NCBI RefSeq assembly: GCF_014836765.1
Contig: NZ_JACSQG010000003.1
Span: forward strand, 1 to 64,000
Length of the DNA: 64,000 nt
Source: Serpens gallinarum
GTDB taxonomy: Bacteria; Pseudomonadota; Gammaproteobacteria; Pseudomonadales; Pseudomonadaceae
Direction of reading: 5' to 3'
The position numbers and the translations under genes are program-made. Positions 44,475 to 53,740 of the stretch are shown piece after piece (the first letter of the stretch is position 1; every line of letters starts with the position of its first letter). The notes below the pieces were generated by a model. It saw nothing but the letters and a program-made list of their open reading frames with translations, did no database searches and was not told the origin of the DNA.

Positions 44475-47400
44475 TTCACGGCCTCCTGGGTGTAGTCGTT
44501 ACCTTCGCCATCCAGCCAGTTGACGTGCTTCATCTTGCGCACGATGACGAACTCGTCGCGGTTGGAGCCGACGGTGCCGTAGTAGTTGAAGCCATAGGAG
44601 AGCTGCGCGTAGCCGCCGATCATGTGGGTGGGTTTGGGACACACGCGCGTCACCGAGTTGTGAATGCCGCCACGGGTGCCGGAGATCTCGCTGCCGGGTG
44701 TATTCAGGATGCGTTCCTGGGCGTGGTACATCATCACCGTGCCCACCTTGACCCGCTGGCTGACCACCGAGCGGGCGGCCACCGCGCCGTTGGCGTTGTA
44801 CAACTCGATCCAGTCGTTGTCCTCGACACCGATGCTCTTGGCGTCGGTTTCCGACATCCAGACGATCGGCCCGCCGCGCGACAGCACCTGCATCAGCAGG
44901 TTGTCGCTGTAGGTGGAGTGGATGCCCCATTTCTGGTGGGGAGTCAGCCAGTTGAGGATGATCTCCGGATTGCCGTTGCTGATCGCCTTGTGTTCGGCCA
45001 CGCCGGCCGGCGCCTTGGTGTCGATGGGCGGGCGGTAGACCATCAGGCTCTCGCCGAAGTCACGCATCCATGGGTGATCCTGATACAGCTGCTGGCGGCC
45101 GGTAAGCGTGCGCCAGGGAATCAGCTCATGGACGTTGGTGTAGCAGGCGTTGTAGGAGACATGCTCATCTTCCAGCCCTGACCAGGTGGGGCTGGAGATG
45201 ATCTTGCGCGGCTGCGAAACCAGGTCGCGAAAGCGGATCTTCTCGTCTTCCTTGGGCAGCGCCAGGTGGGTGTGGTCGCGGCCGGTGATCTTCGACAGCG
45301 CCGCCCAGGCCTTGATTGCCACGTTGCCGTTGGTTTCCGGCGCCAGGGCGAGGATCATCTCGGCGGCGTCCAGCGCCGAGGCGATGCGCGGACGCCCCTT
45401 GGCCGAGCCGTCCTGCTTGCGGTAGTTGAGCTTGCCGAGCAGGTCGATTTCCTCCTCGGTTTTCCAGGCGATGCCCTTGCCACCGTTGCCGATGGTGTCC
45501 AGCAGGGTTCCGACGGAGCTGAAGCGTTCGTAGGTTTCCGGGTAATTACGCTTGACCTCCACCAGTGACGGCATGGTCTTGCCGGGAATCGCCTCGCATT
45601 CGCCGCGCTTCCAGTCGCGCACCTCGGGCTGGGCCAGTTCACTGGGAGAATCGTGTTGCAGGGGCAGGGTGACCAGGTCGGTTTCCTCGCCCAGGTGACC
45701 GACGCACACCCGGGCGAACGCCTTGGCGATGCCGTCGTAGATGTCCCAGTCGCTGCGCGCTTCCCAGGCCGGGTCGGTGGCGGCGGTCAGCGGGTGAATG
45801 AAGGGGTGCATGTCCGACGTGTTCAGGTCGTTCTTTTCGTACCAGGTGGCGGTGGGCAGCACGATGTCCGAATACAGGCAGGTGGTGGACATGCGGAAGT
45901 CCAGAGTCACCAGCAGGTCGAGCTTGCCTTCGCCCGGCTCGTCGCGCCAGACGACTTCCTCCGGCTTGTCGCCGCCGGTCTTGCCCAGGTCGTTCCCCAG
46001 CAGATCGTGGCGAGTGCCCAGCAGGTAGCGCAGCATGTATTCGTGGCCCTTGCCGGAGGAACCCAGCAGGTTGGAACGCCAGACGAACAGGTTGCGCGGA
46101 AAGTTGACCGGATTGTCCGGGTCCTCCGAGGCGAAGCGCAGGGCGCCGCTTTTCAGCTGATCGACCACATAATCCTGCGTGCGCTTGCCGGCGGCTTGCG
46201 CTTCGGCGGCCAGGCGCAGCGGGTTGCGGTCGAGCTGCGGCGCGCTGGGCAGCCAGCCCATGCGTTCGGCGCGTACGTTGAAGTCGATCAAGCTGCCGCG
46301 GTATTTCTCCGGCGGCGCCAAGGGCGAGAGGATCTCGTTGACCTTGAGCTTCTCGAAGCGCCACTGGCTGGAGTGGTTGTAAAAGAACGAGGTGCCGTTC
46401 ATGTGGCGCGGCGGTCGGTGCCAGTCGAGGGCGAAGGCCAGCGGCGTCCAGCCGGTCTGCGGGCGCAGCTTTTCCTGGCCGACATAGTGCGACCAGCCGC
46501 CGCCGGTCTGACCGATGCAGCCGCACATGATCAACAGATTGATCAGTCCGCGGTAGGTCATGTCCATGTGGTACCAGTGGTTGACCCCGGCACCGACGAT
46601 GATCATCGAGCGGCCGCGAGTCTTGTCCGCGTTTTGCGCGAACTCACGGGCCAGGCGGGTCAGCTGGGCGGCGGGCACGCCGGTGATGGTTTCCTGCCAG
46701 GCCGGGGTGTAGGGCTTGATCTGGTCGTAGGCGGTGGCGCCGTCGTCTTCACCGCTGCCGCCGATGGTGGCCCGCAAGCCACGGTCGATGCCGTGGTTGG
46801 CGGCCATCAGGTCGAACACCGTCGCCGCCAGCACCTGGCGGCCATCGGCCAGTTGCACGCGCTTGGCGGGCACATGGTGGTAGAGCACGTCGCGCACGGT
46901 GGTATGGGGGAAGTGCGCATGCTGGATGCCGCCGAAATAGGGGAAGCCGACGCGGGCCACGTCGTCATGACGGCCAAGCAGCGACAGTGCCAGGGACACG
47001 TCCTGGCCGTCCGCGTCCACCGGTTCCAGGTTCCAGTGTCCATCCTCGCCCCAGCGAAAGCCGATGGAGCCGCGAGGCACCACCAGGCGGTCGCCGGTTT
47101 CGTCCCAGGCCAGGGTTTTCCATTCGGGATTGTTGGCCTGGCCCAGGTTGTCGGCGATGTCGCTGGCGCGCAGTTGCTTGCCGGGCACCAGGCTGCCATC
47201 GGCGCGGGGTTCCAGCTCCACCAGGATTGGCATGTCGGTGTAGCGCCGCACGTAGTCGGTGAAATAGGCGCTGGGACTCTCCAGGTGGAATTCCTTGAAG
47301 ATCACGTGGCCCATGGCGATGGCCAGCGCCGAGTCGGTGCCCTGTTTGGGGCTCAGCCACTCATCACAGAGCTTGGACACCTCCGCATAGTCCGGGGTGA

Positions 47401-48241
47401 TGGCCACGGTCTTGGTGCCCTTGTAGCGCACCTCGGTGAAGAAATGCGCGTCGGGGCTGCGCGTCTGCGGCACATTGGAACCCCAGGCGATGATGTAGCC
47501 GGAGTTGTACCAGTCGGCCGATTCCGGCACGTCGGTCTGCTCGCCCCAGGTTTGCGGGCTGGAGGGCGGCAGGTCGCAGTACCAGTCATAGAAGCTCAGG
47601 CACACCCCGCCGATCAGTGACAGGTAGCGGGTGCCGGCGGCGTAGCTGACCATCGACATGGCGGGAATAGGCGAAAAGCCGATGATGCGGTCTGGCCCGT
47701 ATTGCTTGGCGGTGTAAACGTTGGCGGCAGCGATCAGCGTCTGCATCTCGTCCCAGTCGGCGCGTACGAAACCACCGAGACCGCGATCGTGTTTGTACTG
47801 TTTGGTGCTGTCCGGGTTCTCGACGATGCTCGCCCAGGCGTCCACCGGGTCGGTATGCCGCGCCAGGGCGGCGCGCCACAGCTGGATCAGCGGTTTGCGA
47901 ATCAGCGGGTATTTGAGGCGATTGGCGCTGTACAGGTACCAGGAGTAGCTGGCGCCGCGCGGGCAGCCGCGCGGCTCATGGTTGGGCAAGTCGGGACGGG
48001 TGCGGGGGTAGTCGGTCTGCTGGGTTTCCCACGTCACCAGGCCGTTCTTGACGTAGATCTTCCAGCTGCACGAGCCGGTGCAGTTCACCCCGTGGGTCGA
48101 GCGAGCGATCTTGTCGTATTGCCAGCGCTGACGGTAGCCGTCTTCCCAGTCACGGGTCTCGTCGCGGGTTTCGCCATGTCCATCGGCAAACTCTGCCGGG
48201 CGGGTGGTGAAGTACTTCAGGCGGTCAATGAAATGACTCAT
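44471..48241 (-). CDS. narG: Respiratory nitrate reductase alpha subunit NarG
   Basis: The 1256-residue catalytic subunit carries bis-MGD molybdenum and the FS0 cluster. The FS0 ligands are His50, Cys54, Cys58 and Cys93. The Mo-coordinating Asp lies in NSGYIIAWGSNVPQTRSPDA. The molybdopterin-binding and dinucleotide-binding domains occupy the remainder, ending GYAQLSYGFNYYGTVGSNRD. No functional Tat signal is expected in NarG and none is seen. It follows the narK fusion by 57 nt and is the second gene of the operon. Confidence 0.97.
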   Translation of the reverse strand: MSHFIDRLKYFTTRPAEFADGHGETRDETRDWEDGYRQRWQYDKIARSTHGVNCTGSCSWKIYVKNGLVTWETQQTDYPRTRPDLPNHEPRGCPRGASYSWYLYSANRLKYPLIRKPLIQLWRAALARHTDPVDAWASIVENPDSTKQYKHDRGLGGFVRADWDEMQTLIAAANVYTAKQYGPDRIIGFSPIPAMSMVSYAAGTRYLSLIGGVCLSFYDWYCDLPPSSPQTWGEQTDVPESADWYNSGYIIAWGSNVPQTRSPDAHFFTEVRYKGTKTVAITPDYAEVSKLCDEWLSPKQGTDSALAIAMGHVIFKEFHLESPSAYFTDYVRRYTDMPILVELEPRADGSLVPGKQLRASDIADNLGQANNPEWKTLAWDETGDRLVVPRGSIGFRWGEDGHWNLEPVDADGQDVSLALSLLGRHDDVARVGFPYFGGIQHAHFPHTTVRDVLYHHVPAKRVQLADGRQVLAATVFDLMAANHGIDRGLRATIGGSGEDDGATAYDQIKPYTPAWQETITGVPAAQLTRLAREFAQNADKTRGRSMIIVGAGVNHWYHMDMTYRGLINLLIMCGCIGQTGGGWSHYVGQEKLRPQTGWTPLAFALDWHRPPRHMNGTSFFYNHSSQWRFEKLKVNEILSPLAPPEKYRGSLIDFNVRAERMGWLPSAPQLDRNPLRLAAEAQAAGKRTQDYVVDQLKSGALRFASEDPDNPVNFPRNLFVWRSNLLGSSGKGHEYMLRYLLGTRHDLLGNDLGKTGGDKPEEVVWRDEPGEGKLDLLVTLDFRMSTTCLYSDIVLPTATWYEKNDLNTSDMHPFIHPLTAATDPAWEARSDWDIYDGIAKAFARVCVGHLGEETDLVTLPLQHDSPSELAQPEVRDWKRGECEAIPGKTMPSLVEVKRNYPETYERFSSVGTLLDTIGNGGKGIAWKTEEEIDLLGKLNYRKQDGSAKGRPRIASALDAAEMILALAPETNGNVAIKAWAALSKITGRDHTHLALPKEDEKIRFRDLVSQPRKIISSPTWSGLEDEHVSYNACYTNVHELIPWRTLTGRQQLYQDHPWMRDFGESLMVYRPPIDTKAPAGVAEHKAISNGNPEIILNWLTPHQKWGIHSTYSDNLLMQVLSRGGPIVWMSETDAKSIGVEDNDWIELYNANGAVAARSVVSQRVKVGTVMMYHAQERILNTPGSEISGTRGGIHNSVTRVCPKPTHMIGGYAQLSYGFNYYGTVGSNRDEFVIVRKMKHVNWLDGEGNDYTQEAVK

Positions 48242-48298
48242 CTTGTTTGCCTCCTCGACGGGATGTCAGGCCCACCCCGTGGCTAGGTGTCAGACCCT

Positions 48299-50953
48299 TT
48301 AGCAGGGCACCTCCGCATTCCGGCGGGTGTAGTAGAACCAGGTCAACGCGATGCACAACAGGTAGAACAGGATGAAACCGTACAACGCCATTTCGGCGCC
48401 GCCGGTCATGCTGATCGAGGTGCCGTAGGCTTTCGGAATGAAGAAGGCGCCATAGGCGGCGATGGCCGAAATGAAGCCGACGGCGGCGGCGGATTCACGC
48501 TCGCTTTGCATGGCTTGTTCGGCGGGGGGCAGGTGTGGCGTCAGGCGCGGCGTCATGGTGCGGAAGATCGCCGGAATCATCTGTGTGGTGCTGGCATTGC
48601 CGACGCCGGAGAAGAAGAACAGCAACAGGAACATGCCGAAGAAGCCCCAGAAAGCGCCAGGCTGATCCTTGATGCCGAGGAAGAACAGCACGCCCACCAC
48701 GCACAGCGACATTGCCACGAATACCCACAGGCTGACCTTGGCGCCGCCGAGTCGGTCGGCCAGGCCGCCGGAGAAGGCGCGACTCAGCGCACCCACCAGC
48801 GGGCCGAAGAACGCGAATTTGAGCACGTCGACGTTGGGAAACTGATTGCCAGCCAGCAGCGGAAAGCCGGCGGAAAAGCCGATAAAGCTGCCAAAGGTGC
48901 CGGTATAGAGGACGCTCATCAGCCAGGTGTGCTTGCGCTTGAAAATCACCAGTTGGTCGGCGAACGAGGATTTGGCACTGGCAATGTCGTTCATGCCGAA
49001 CCAGGCGGCCAGCGTGGCGAGGATGATGAAGGGCACCCAGATGAAACCGGCGTTCTGCAGCCACAACGACTGACCTGTATTGGTTTGCCGGGGTTCGCCG
49101 CCCAGCGCGCCGAACACGCCGATGGTGATCACCAGTGGCACCAGAAACTGCATGATGCTGACGCCGAGGTTGCCTAGGCCGGCATTGAGGCCCATGGCCT
49201 TGCCTTTTTCACTCTTCGGGAAGAAGAACGAGATATTGGCCATGCTCGATGAGAAGTTGCCGCCGCCCAGGCCGCACAGCAAGGCGAGGATCAGCATGAT
49301 CAGGTAGGGGGTGTTCGGGTCCTGCACGGCGAAACCGATCCACAGCGCCGGCAGCAGCAGCGAGCCGGTGGACAGGGCCGTCCAGCGCCGGCCACCGAAG
49401 ATCGGCACCATGAAGCTGTAGAAAATCCGCAGCGTGGCGCCCGACAAACCGGGCAGGGCGGCCAGCCAGAACAGCTGGTTGGGGCTGTAGTCGAAACCGA
49501 GCAGGGGCAGTTTGGCGACCACCACCGACCAGACCATCCAGATGGCAAAACCCAGCAGCAGGTTGGGGATCGAGATCCACAGGTTGCGCGCGGCGATGGG
49601 CTTGCCCTGGGTGGCCCAGAAGGTGCTGTCTTCGGGTCGCCAGTCAAGCAGCACGAAGGCGTTGGGCGTGGACAGTTCCGGCAGGTCGCGCGTCTCGCGT
49701 TGCTGCGGCCATTCCACCCGCTCGGCCTGGCGAATCGAATAGTGCATCCAGGCCAGGGAGCCAGCAGCGATCAGGAACATCAGCATGAAGGTGCTTTGCC
49801 AGATGCCGATCACATCGTTGAGCATGCCGAAGGTCAGCGGCAGGAAAAAGCCGCCCAGACCACCGACCATGCCGACCACCCCACCGACAATGCCGACATG
49901 CTTGGGGTAGTAGACCGGGATGTGCTTGAACACCGCGGCCTTGCCCAGCGACATGAAGAAGCCCAGCACCATGGTTAGCAGCGCGAAGGCGACGACGTTC
50001 AGGGTCAGGGAAAAGCTGATCTCGCCCTCAACGCCGGTGACGATATAACGAGTCGGCGGGTAGCTGAGCAGGAAGGTGCTGATCACCGAAGCGGTCAGCG
50101 TCCAGTACATCACCCGCCGGGCCCCGTAGCGGTCGGACAGCCAGCCGCCGAGGATGCGAAATACCGAAGCGGGCACCGTGTACAGCGCCGCCACCATGCC
50201 GGCGGCGGCCAGGCTAAGGCCGTAGACCTGCATCAAGTAATGGGGCAGCCAGAGGGCGAGGGCGATAAAACCGCCAAACACAAAGAAGTAGTAGAGCGAG
50301 AAACGCCAGACCCGCAGCTCTCCCAACGGAGCCAGTTGCTCCTTGAGTGGCAAGGGCTGGGCTTGGCGTTCGCTGCTCTGGGGGTCGTTGCGTGCCAGGG
50401 CAATGAAGCCGACGCCCATGATCGCCAGCACGGTGGCATAGACCAGCGCGGTGCCCTGCCAGCCCAGCGCCAGGAGCAGGAAGGGCGCCGCAAAGTTGGT
50501 GAGACCGGCGCCAACGTTGCCGGCGCCGAAAATGCCCAGTGCCGTGCCCTGGCGCTCAGGCTCGAACCAGGCCGAGGTATAGGCCACGCCGACACTGAAG
50601 GCGCCGCCGGCCAGACCGACGCCCAAGGCACCCAGCAGTAGCATGTAATAGCTGTTGGCCAGAGTCAGCAGGTAGATGAACAGCGCGGACAACAGCATTA
50701 ACAGGCCGAACACCCAGCGCCCGCCAAAACGGTCGGTCCACACGCCCAGTAACGGCCGCGACAAGGAGCCTGTGAGCACTGGCGTGGCCATCAACAGTCC
50801 GAGCTGAGTGTCGGTCAGGTTGAAGTCGCCCTTGAGCTGCAAACCCAGGATGGAAAAGATCGTCCAGACCGCAAAGCACAGCGTGAAGGCCAGGGTGGAG
50901 AGACCTAGCGCGCGATATTGTTCAGGCCGTGATACCGGTGCAGTTATTGGCAT
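48299..50953 (-). CDS. narK: NarK1-NarK2 fusion nitrate/nitrite transporter
   Basis: An 884-residue protein formed by two complete MFS units. The first (about 1-420) resembles NarK1, with GLAGGAFSVGVAYTSAWF as nitrate signature and an Arg (RPLLGVWTDR). A linker with LDWRPEDSTFWATQGKPIA (about 435-455) joins the second (about 455-884), which resembles NarK2, with GLGGGNFSSSMANISFFFPK. NarK1-type units act as proton/nitrate symporters and NarK2-type as nitrate/nitrite antiporters, so one polypeptide may do both. It is the first gene of the nar operon; CAAGGGAGTTTCAG precedes the ATG. Twenty-four helices are predicted. Confidence 0.95.
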   Translation of the reverse strand: MPITAPVSRPEQYRALGLSTLAFTLCFAVWTIFSILGLQLKGDFNLTDTQLGLLMATPVLTGSLSRPLLGVWTDRFGGRWVFGLLMLLSALFIYLLTLANSYYMLLLGALGVGLAGGAFSVGVAYTSAWFEPERQGTALGIFGAGNVGAGLTNFAAPFLLLALGWQGTALVYATVLAIMGVGFIALARNDPQSSERQAQPLPLKEQLAPLGELRVWRFSLYYFFVFGGFIALALWLPHYLMQVYGLSLAAAGMVAALYTVPASVFRILGGWLSDRYGARRVMYWTLTASVISTFLLSYPPTRYIVTGVEGEISFSLTLNVVAFALLTMVLGFFMSLGKAAVFKHIPVYYPKHVGIVGGVVGMVGGLGGFFLPLTFGMLNDVIGIWQSTFMLMFLIAAGSLAWMHYSIRQAERVEWPQQRETRDLPELSTPNAFVLLDWRPEDSTFWATQGKPIAARNLWISIPNLLLGFAIWMVWSVVVAKLPLLGFDYSPNQLFWLAALPGLSGATLRIFYSFMVPIFGGRRWTALSTGSLLLPALWIGFAVQDPNTPYLIMLILALLCGLGGGNFSSSMANISFFFPKSEKGKAMGLNAGLGNLGVSIMQFLVPLVITIGVFGALGGEPRQTNTGQSLWLQNAGFIWVPFIILATLAAWFGMNDIASAKSSFADQLVIFKRKHTWLMSVLYTGTFGSFIGFSAGFPLLAGNQFPNVDVLKFAFFGPLVGALSRAFSGGLADRLGGAKVSLWVFVAMSLCVVGVLFFLGIKDQPGAFWGFFGMFLLLFFFSGVGNASTTQMIPAIFRTMTPRLTPHLPPAEQAMQSERESAAAVGFISAIAAYGAFFIPKAYGTSISMTGGAEMALYGFILFYLLCIALTWFYYTRRNAEVPC

Positions 50954-51676
50954 CTGAAACTCCCTTGCGCAAACACATCAGTATTCGGAGGGCGCTTTCG
51001 TTACGCGTTACGGTTATTTGTGCTGGTCGGCAAAGGCGGTTCGGCGAAGTAGCCGCCACTTCAGGCTCTGGCCAGGGGCAAGCTGGCGAAGGGCCTGGTA
51101 GAAGTGCGATTGCCGGATGTTTCAGGCGTCTTGCCCCATCGGACGGGGGAGCAGCCGTGCTGCCGCGCCAGTGGAAATGGCTTGCTATCGTGCGGCTCGC
51201 AGGGCATGGGGCAGGCTCCAAGGCGAATTGAAAATGAGCCTAGACGCTAATTGGCGCGCCGGCAAAAACCCAGATAGCAGGTGGGTTTGTCATGCTGTAG
51301 CGAGTTCGCAGAACAGGAGGCAGACGGCCGCTGCCAGAGTGTGCCGTTCATCAGAAGGCTTGATGCCCTGTGGATTTGCTACCCGCTCGGTTACCCAAGC
51401 AGGCAAGACAGCCCCTAGGCTGAGCCGGCAGACGGCGTTAAGCTTGCCACCCGCCGGCAAAGCGGGCCGTTTTCGGTCCATTGCCGGTAGCGTGCCACGG
51501 CGTTTGCCGGCGCATGCCCTGGTTGCGGGAAGCAGCCTGAATCCTTATTTCGCGCGCATCCATGCTTGTGCGGACTTGTCGTCTTGACCACCCAATGCGT
51601 TGGGCGGCCGCGCGGCATGTTTCTGTGCAAGGCGGGTGTTCCCGCGTGATTCCCTGTGTCACCCGTGGAGCTGACG
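50954..51676. other. 723-nt region without a recognised gene upstream of narK
   Basis: No open frame here resembles a known protein, and the longer ones lack ribosome sites and have irregular composition. It must contain the narK promoter on the minus strand. I searched by eye for an ANR/FNR box (TTGAT-N4-ATCAA) and did not find a convincing one; narXL is also absent. AT/GC composition is mixed, which could mark an old rearrangement. Confidence 0.5.
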
Positions 51677-51979
51677 ATGAAATTCATACACCAACGCGAG
51701 CATTTGAATGAAGACGACCTGGTTGTCATCCAGTGTTCGCAGCCCTGCAACATTCGCCTGATGAACGATGCGAACTTTCGCAGCTTCAAGAACGGCGGAC
51801 GGCATACCTACCATGGCGGCGCGTTTGATCGCTTCCCGGCGAAGATCACCGTGCCCAGCACCGGCTTCTGGAACATCACCCTGGATACCGTGACGACCCG
51901 TGCAATCAGCGTGACCCGCAAGCCAAAGATGGATTGCTCGATCAAGATCGTGCGGCGTTCGCCTTCACGGCTGAGTTGA
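51677..51979 (+). CDS. DUF1883 domain protein
   Basis: The 100-residue beta-rich protein has the DUF1883 pattern: CSQPCNIRLMNDANFRSFKNG and the following TYHGGAFDRFPAKITVPSTG, ending WNITLDTVT. In other proteins this domain accompanies TIR or other effector domains, but here it stands alone. The ATG at 51677 begins MKFIHQREHLNEDDLVVIQ, typical of the family; GGAG lies 7 nt upstream of it. Function unknown. Confidence 0.85.
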   Translation: MKFIHQREHLNEDDLVVIQCSQPCNIRLMNDANFRSFKNGGRHTYHGGAFDRFPAKITVPSTGFWNITLDTVTTRAISVTRKPKMDCSIKIVRRSPSRLS

Positions 51980-52002
51980 TGTGATGTGCAGCATCAGGCG
52001 GC

Positions 52003-52278
52003 TCAGGTCAGCAGGATGCCCGCGCCGAACCACAGCAGCGCGCCGCTGAACAGCAGCGCAAACCAGATGACCAGGGTGTCCGAGTAGCGATCCAGCAGCC
52101 AGAAAAAGCCGCTCATGTAGGCCAGCGTGACCATCCCATTGAGCAGCAGTGTGCCCAGACCAGCACCCGCTAGCAGGCTCAGAAGGGCCATCAAGCCGGT
52201 GTACAACGCGGCCATGCGAAGGGGGCGGTGGTTCTGGTGCACAAGCCACGCAAAGAAAATCAGTACCACTATGCCCAT
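52003..52278 (-). CDS. Small three-helix membrane protein, unknown
   Basis: The 91-residue protein has three hydrophobic segments (IVVLIFFAWLV; AALYTGLMALLSLLAGAGL; DTLVIWFALLFSGALLWFGAG). There is no recognised family. AAGGAGCATTC is an ideal ribosome site. It is convergent with DUF1883. Confidence 0.7.
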   Translation of the reverse strand: MGIVVLIFFAWLVHQNHRPLRMAALYTGLMALLSLLAGAGLGTLLLNGMVTLAYMSGFFWLLDRYSDTLVIWFALLFSGALLWFGAGILLT

Positions 52279-52381
52279 GAATGCTCCTTACGCTGAAAGG
52301 GTGGCATTCAAGCGCAGTCGATCGCCAGTGTTCTCGACACGCTCCGCATTAATGGCCCTACGCAGCTGCTAATGCCTGTGC

Positions 52382-53683
52382 TCAGGGGCTGATGGCTTCC
52401 AGGACTTCGTTGATTTCCGAAAACGCGGGCCGTTGCGTGACTAGCTCGTGGGTGCACTGGGCGTGCAGTTCATGCAGCGCAGCTTGCGCCTGCGGCCGGT
52501 CATCCGGGGCGCAGCGTTGCAACAGTTCCTCCAGCAGGTTGCCGAAGGCACGCGCTTCGATGCGTTGCAGCCGTTGTCCTGACTGGCTGTGCGGATCGAA
52601 GAACGACGCCGCGCCTAAGTCGCCCAGCAGGCAGCGCCCATGGGTATCGACCAGCAGGTTATGGGCGTAAAAATCGCCATGCAGGATGCCTCGGCCATGC
52701 AAATGGCCAACGGCGGCTGCGGCGCCACGTGCAATGCTTAAGGCGCTCGCCACGGTGAAGCGTCGATCCTCGGCATAGCAATCGCGGGTACAACTGCTCA
52801 GGGAAGGCGGGCCGGCGAGCGTTTGGTAGGACGCATCGATCCGCTCCAACAGCAGGCCGGGCAGGTCGCCGGGTAGGGTTTCCAGCGGGCCGGCGACGCG
52901 AATCAAGTTGGCGTGTTCGCCAGCCTGCAGGCAAGCGGCCATTTCGCTGTCGGGCAGGCCATCGCTGGTCATCTGGCCCTTGAACAGCTTGACGGCCATG
53001 GGCTGGCCGGCGTGCCGCCACTCGGCGGCGTGAATGATCCCGGAGGCGCCCTGGCCGAGCACTTCGCCGAGGGTAATCTCCGCGCGTGAGATGGCAGTTC
53101 CCAGTGCTGCGGTTTCGCGGCTACCCACACAGGGATTGCCGGCAAAGGCCAGCCAGCACAGGCGGGGCAGTTCCAGCAGCCATGGCGGCAGTGTCTCGAA
53201 ACGGTTGGCGGCCATGCGCAGCAGTTCAAGGCGTTGGCAGTCGGCGAGGCCCTGCGGCAGTGCCGTAAGCTGGTTGCCGGCGAGCATCAGTTTCTGCAGG
53301 CCTGAGCAGTTGCCCAGCTCATCCGGCAAGTGCCGCACGCGATTATCGGTGAGGATCAGCCAGCGTAAACGCTGCGGCAGCGAGGCCGCCGGCACCTGTT
53401 CGATCCGGCAGGACTTGAAGCCGACCATTTCCAGATGCGGGCAGTCGCCCAGCACGTCCGGCACTTCAGTGATGGGATTGTCCGAACAAAACAGGATACG
53501 CAGCTTGTGCAGGCGCGACAGGTCGGCTGGCAGGCGGGTCAGCTGGTTGCCGGAGAGATTGAGCACCTCCAGGCTGTCGGCCAGCGCGAAGATCTCTTCG
53601 GGAAACTCACTGAGGTTGGCGGACAGATCAAGGCGGGTAATGCCGGCCAGATCGCCACGGCGCAGTTGGTCGAGGGTGTGCAT
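52382..53683 (-). CDS. Leucine-rich-repeat protein kinase
   Basis: The 433-residue protein combines about seven to eight leucine-rich repeats (residues 10-190; for example LEVLNLSGNQLTRLPADLSR) with a C-terminal protein-kinase domain (about 200-430). The glycine loop is LGQGASGIIHAAEW, the lysine is in MAVKLFKG, the catalytic loop reads HGDFYAHNLLV (HGD instead of HRD) and the DFG motif is replaced by GDLGAA. It is a cytoplasmic protein without transmembrane segments. The start at 53683 gives the family N-terminus but has no good ribosome site. Kinase activity is possible but not certain. Confidence 0.88.
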   Translation of the reverse strand: MHTLDQLRRGDLAGITRLDLSANLSEFPEEIFALADSLEVLNLSGNQLTRLPADLSRLHKLRILFCSDNPITEVPDVLGDCPHLEMVGFKSCRIEQVPAASLPQRLRWLILTDNRVRHLPDELGNCSGLQKLMLAGNQLTALPQGLADCQRLELLRMAANRFETLPPWLLELPRLCWLAFAGNPCVGSRETAALGTAISRAEITLGEVLGQGASGIIHAAEWRHAGQPMAVKLFKGQMTSDGLPDSEMAACLQAGEHANLIRVAGPLETLPGDLPGLLLERIDASYQTLAGPPSLSSCTRDCYAEDRRFTVASALSIARGAAAAVGHLHGRGILHGDFYAHNLLVDTHGRCLLGDLGAASFFDPHSQSGQRLQRIEARAFGNLLEELLQRCAPDDRPQAQAALHELHAQCTHELVTQRPAFSEINEVLEAISP

Positions 53684-53705
53684 GGGAACAAGGCTTATAA
53701 AGACG

Positions 53706-53727
53706 GAGGCCCGCTGGTGCGGGCCTC
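53706..53727 (-). terminator. Terminator downstream of metH
   Basis: On the minus strand the perfect 9-bp stem GAGGCCCGC/GCGGGCCTC with a 4-nt loop is followed by CGTCTTTAT. It lies beyond the tandem repeat, about 290 nt after the metH stop, just ahead of the kinase gene. Confidence 0.6.
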
Positions 53728-53740
53728 TGGGGTTCCATTC

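Noticed and set aside
45653..47620. A 655-codon plus-strand frame opposite narG
   Set aside because: Antisense shadow of a certain narG; composition is typical of reversed high-GC codons and there is no start signal.
50954..51260. ANR box for narK such as the TTGCGCAAACACATCAG segment
   Set aside because: The halves do not match TTGAT/ATCAA and are not symmetric; calling it a site would be forced.
51117..51587. A 156-codon frame upstream of DUF1883
   Set aside because: It has no ribosome site and the translation is rich in Arg, Ser and Ala without any domain pattern. It overlaps other equally open frames.
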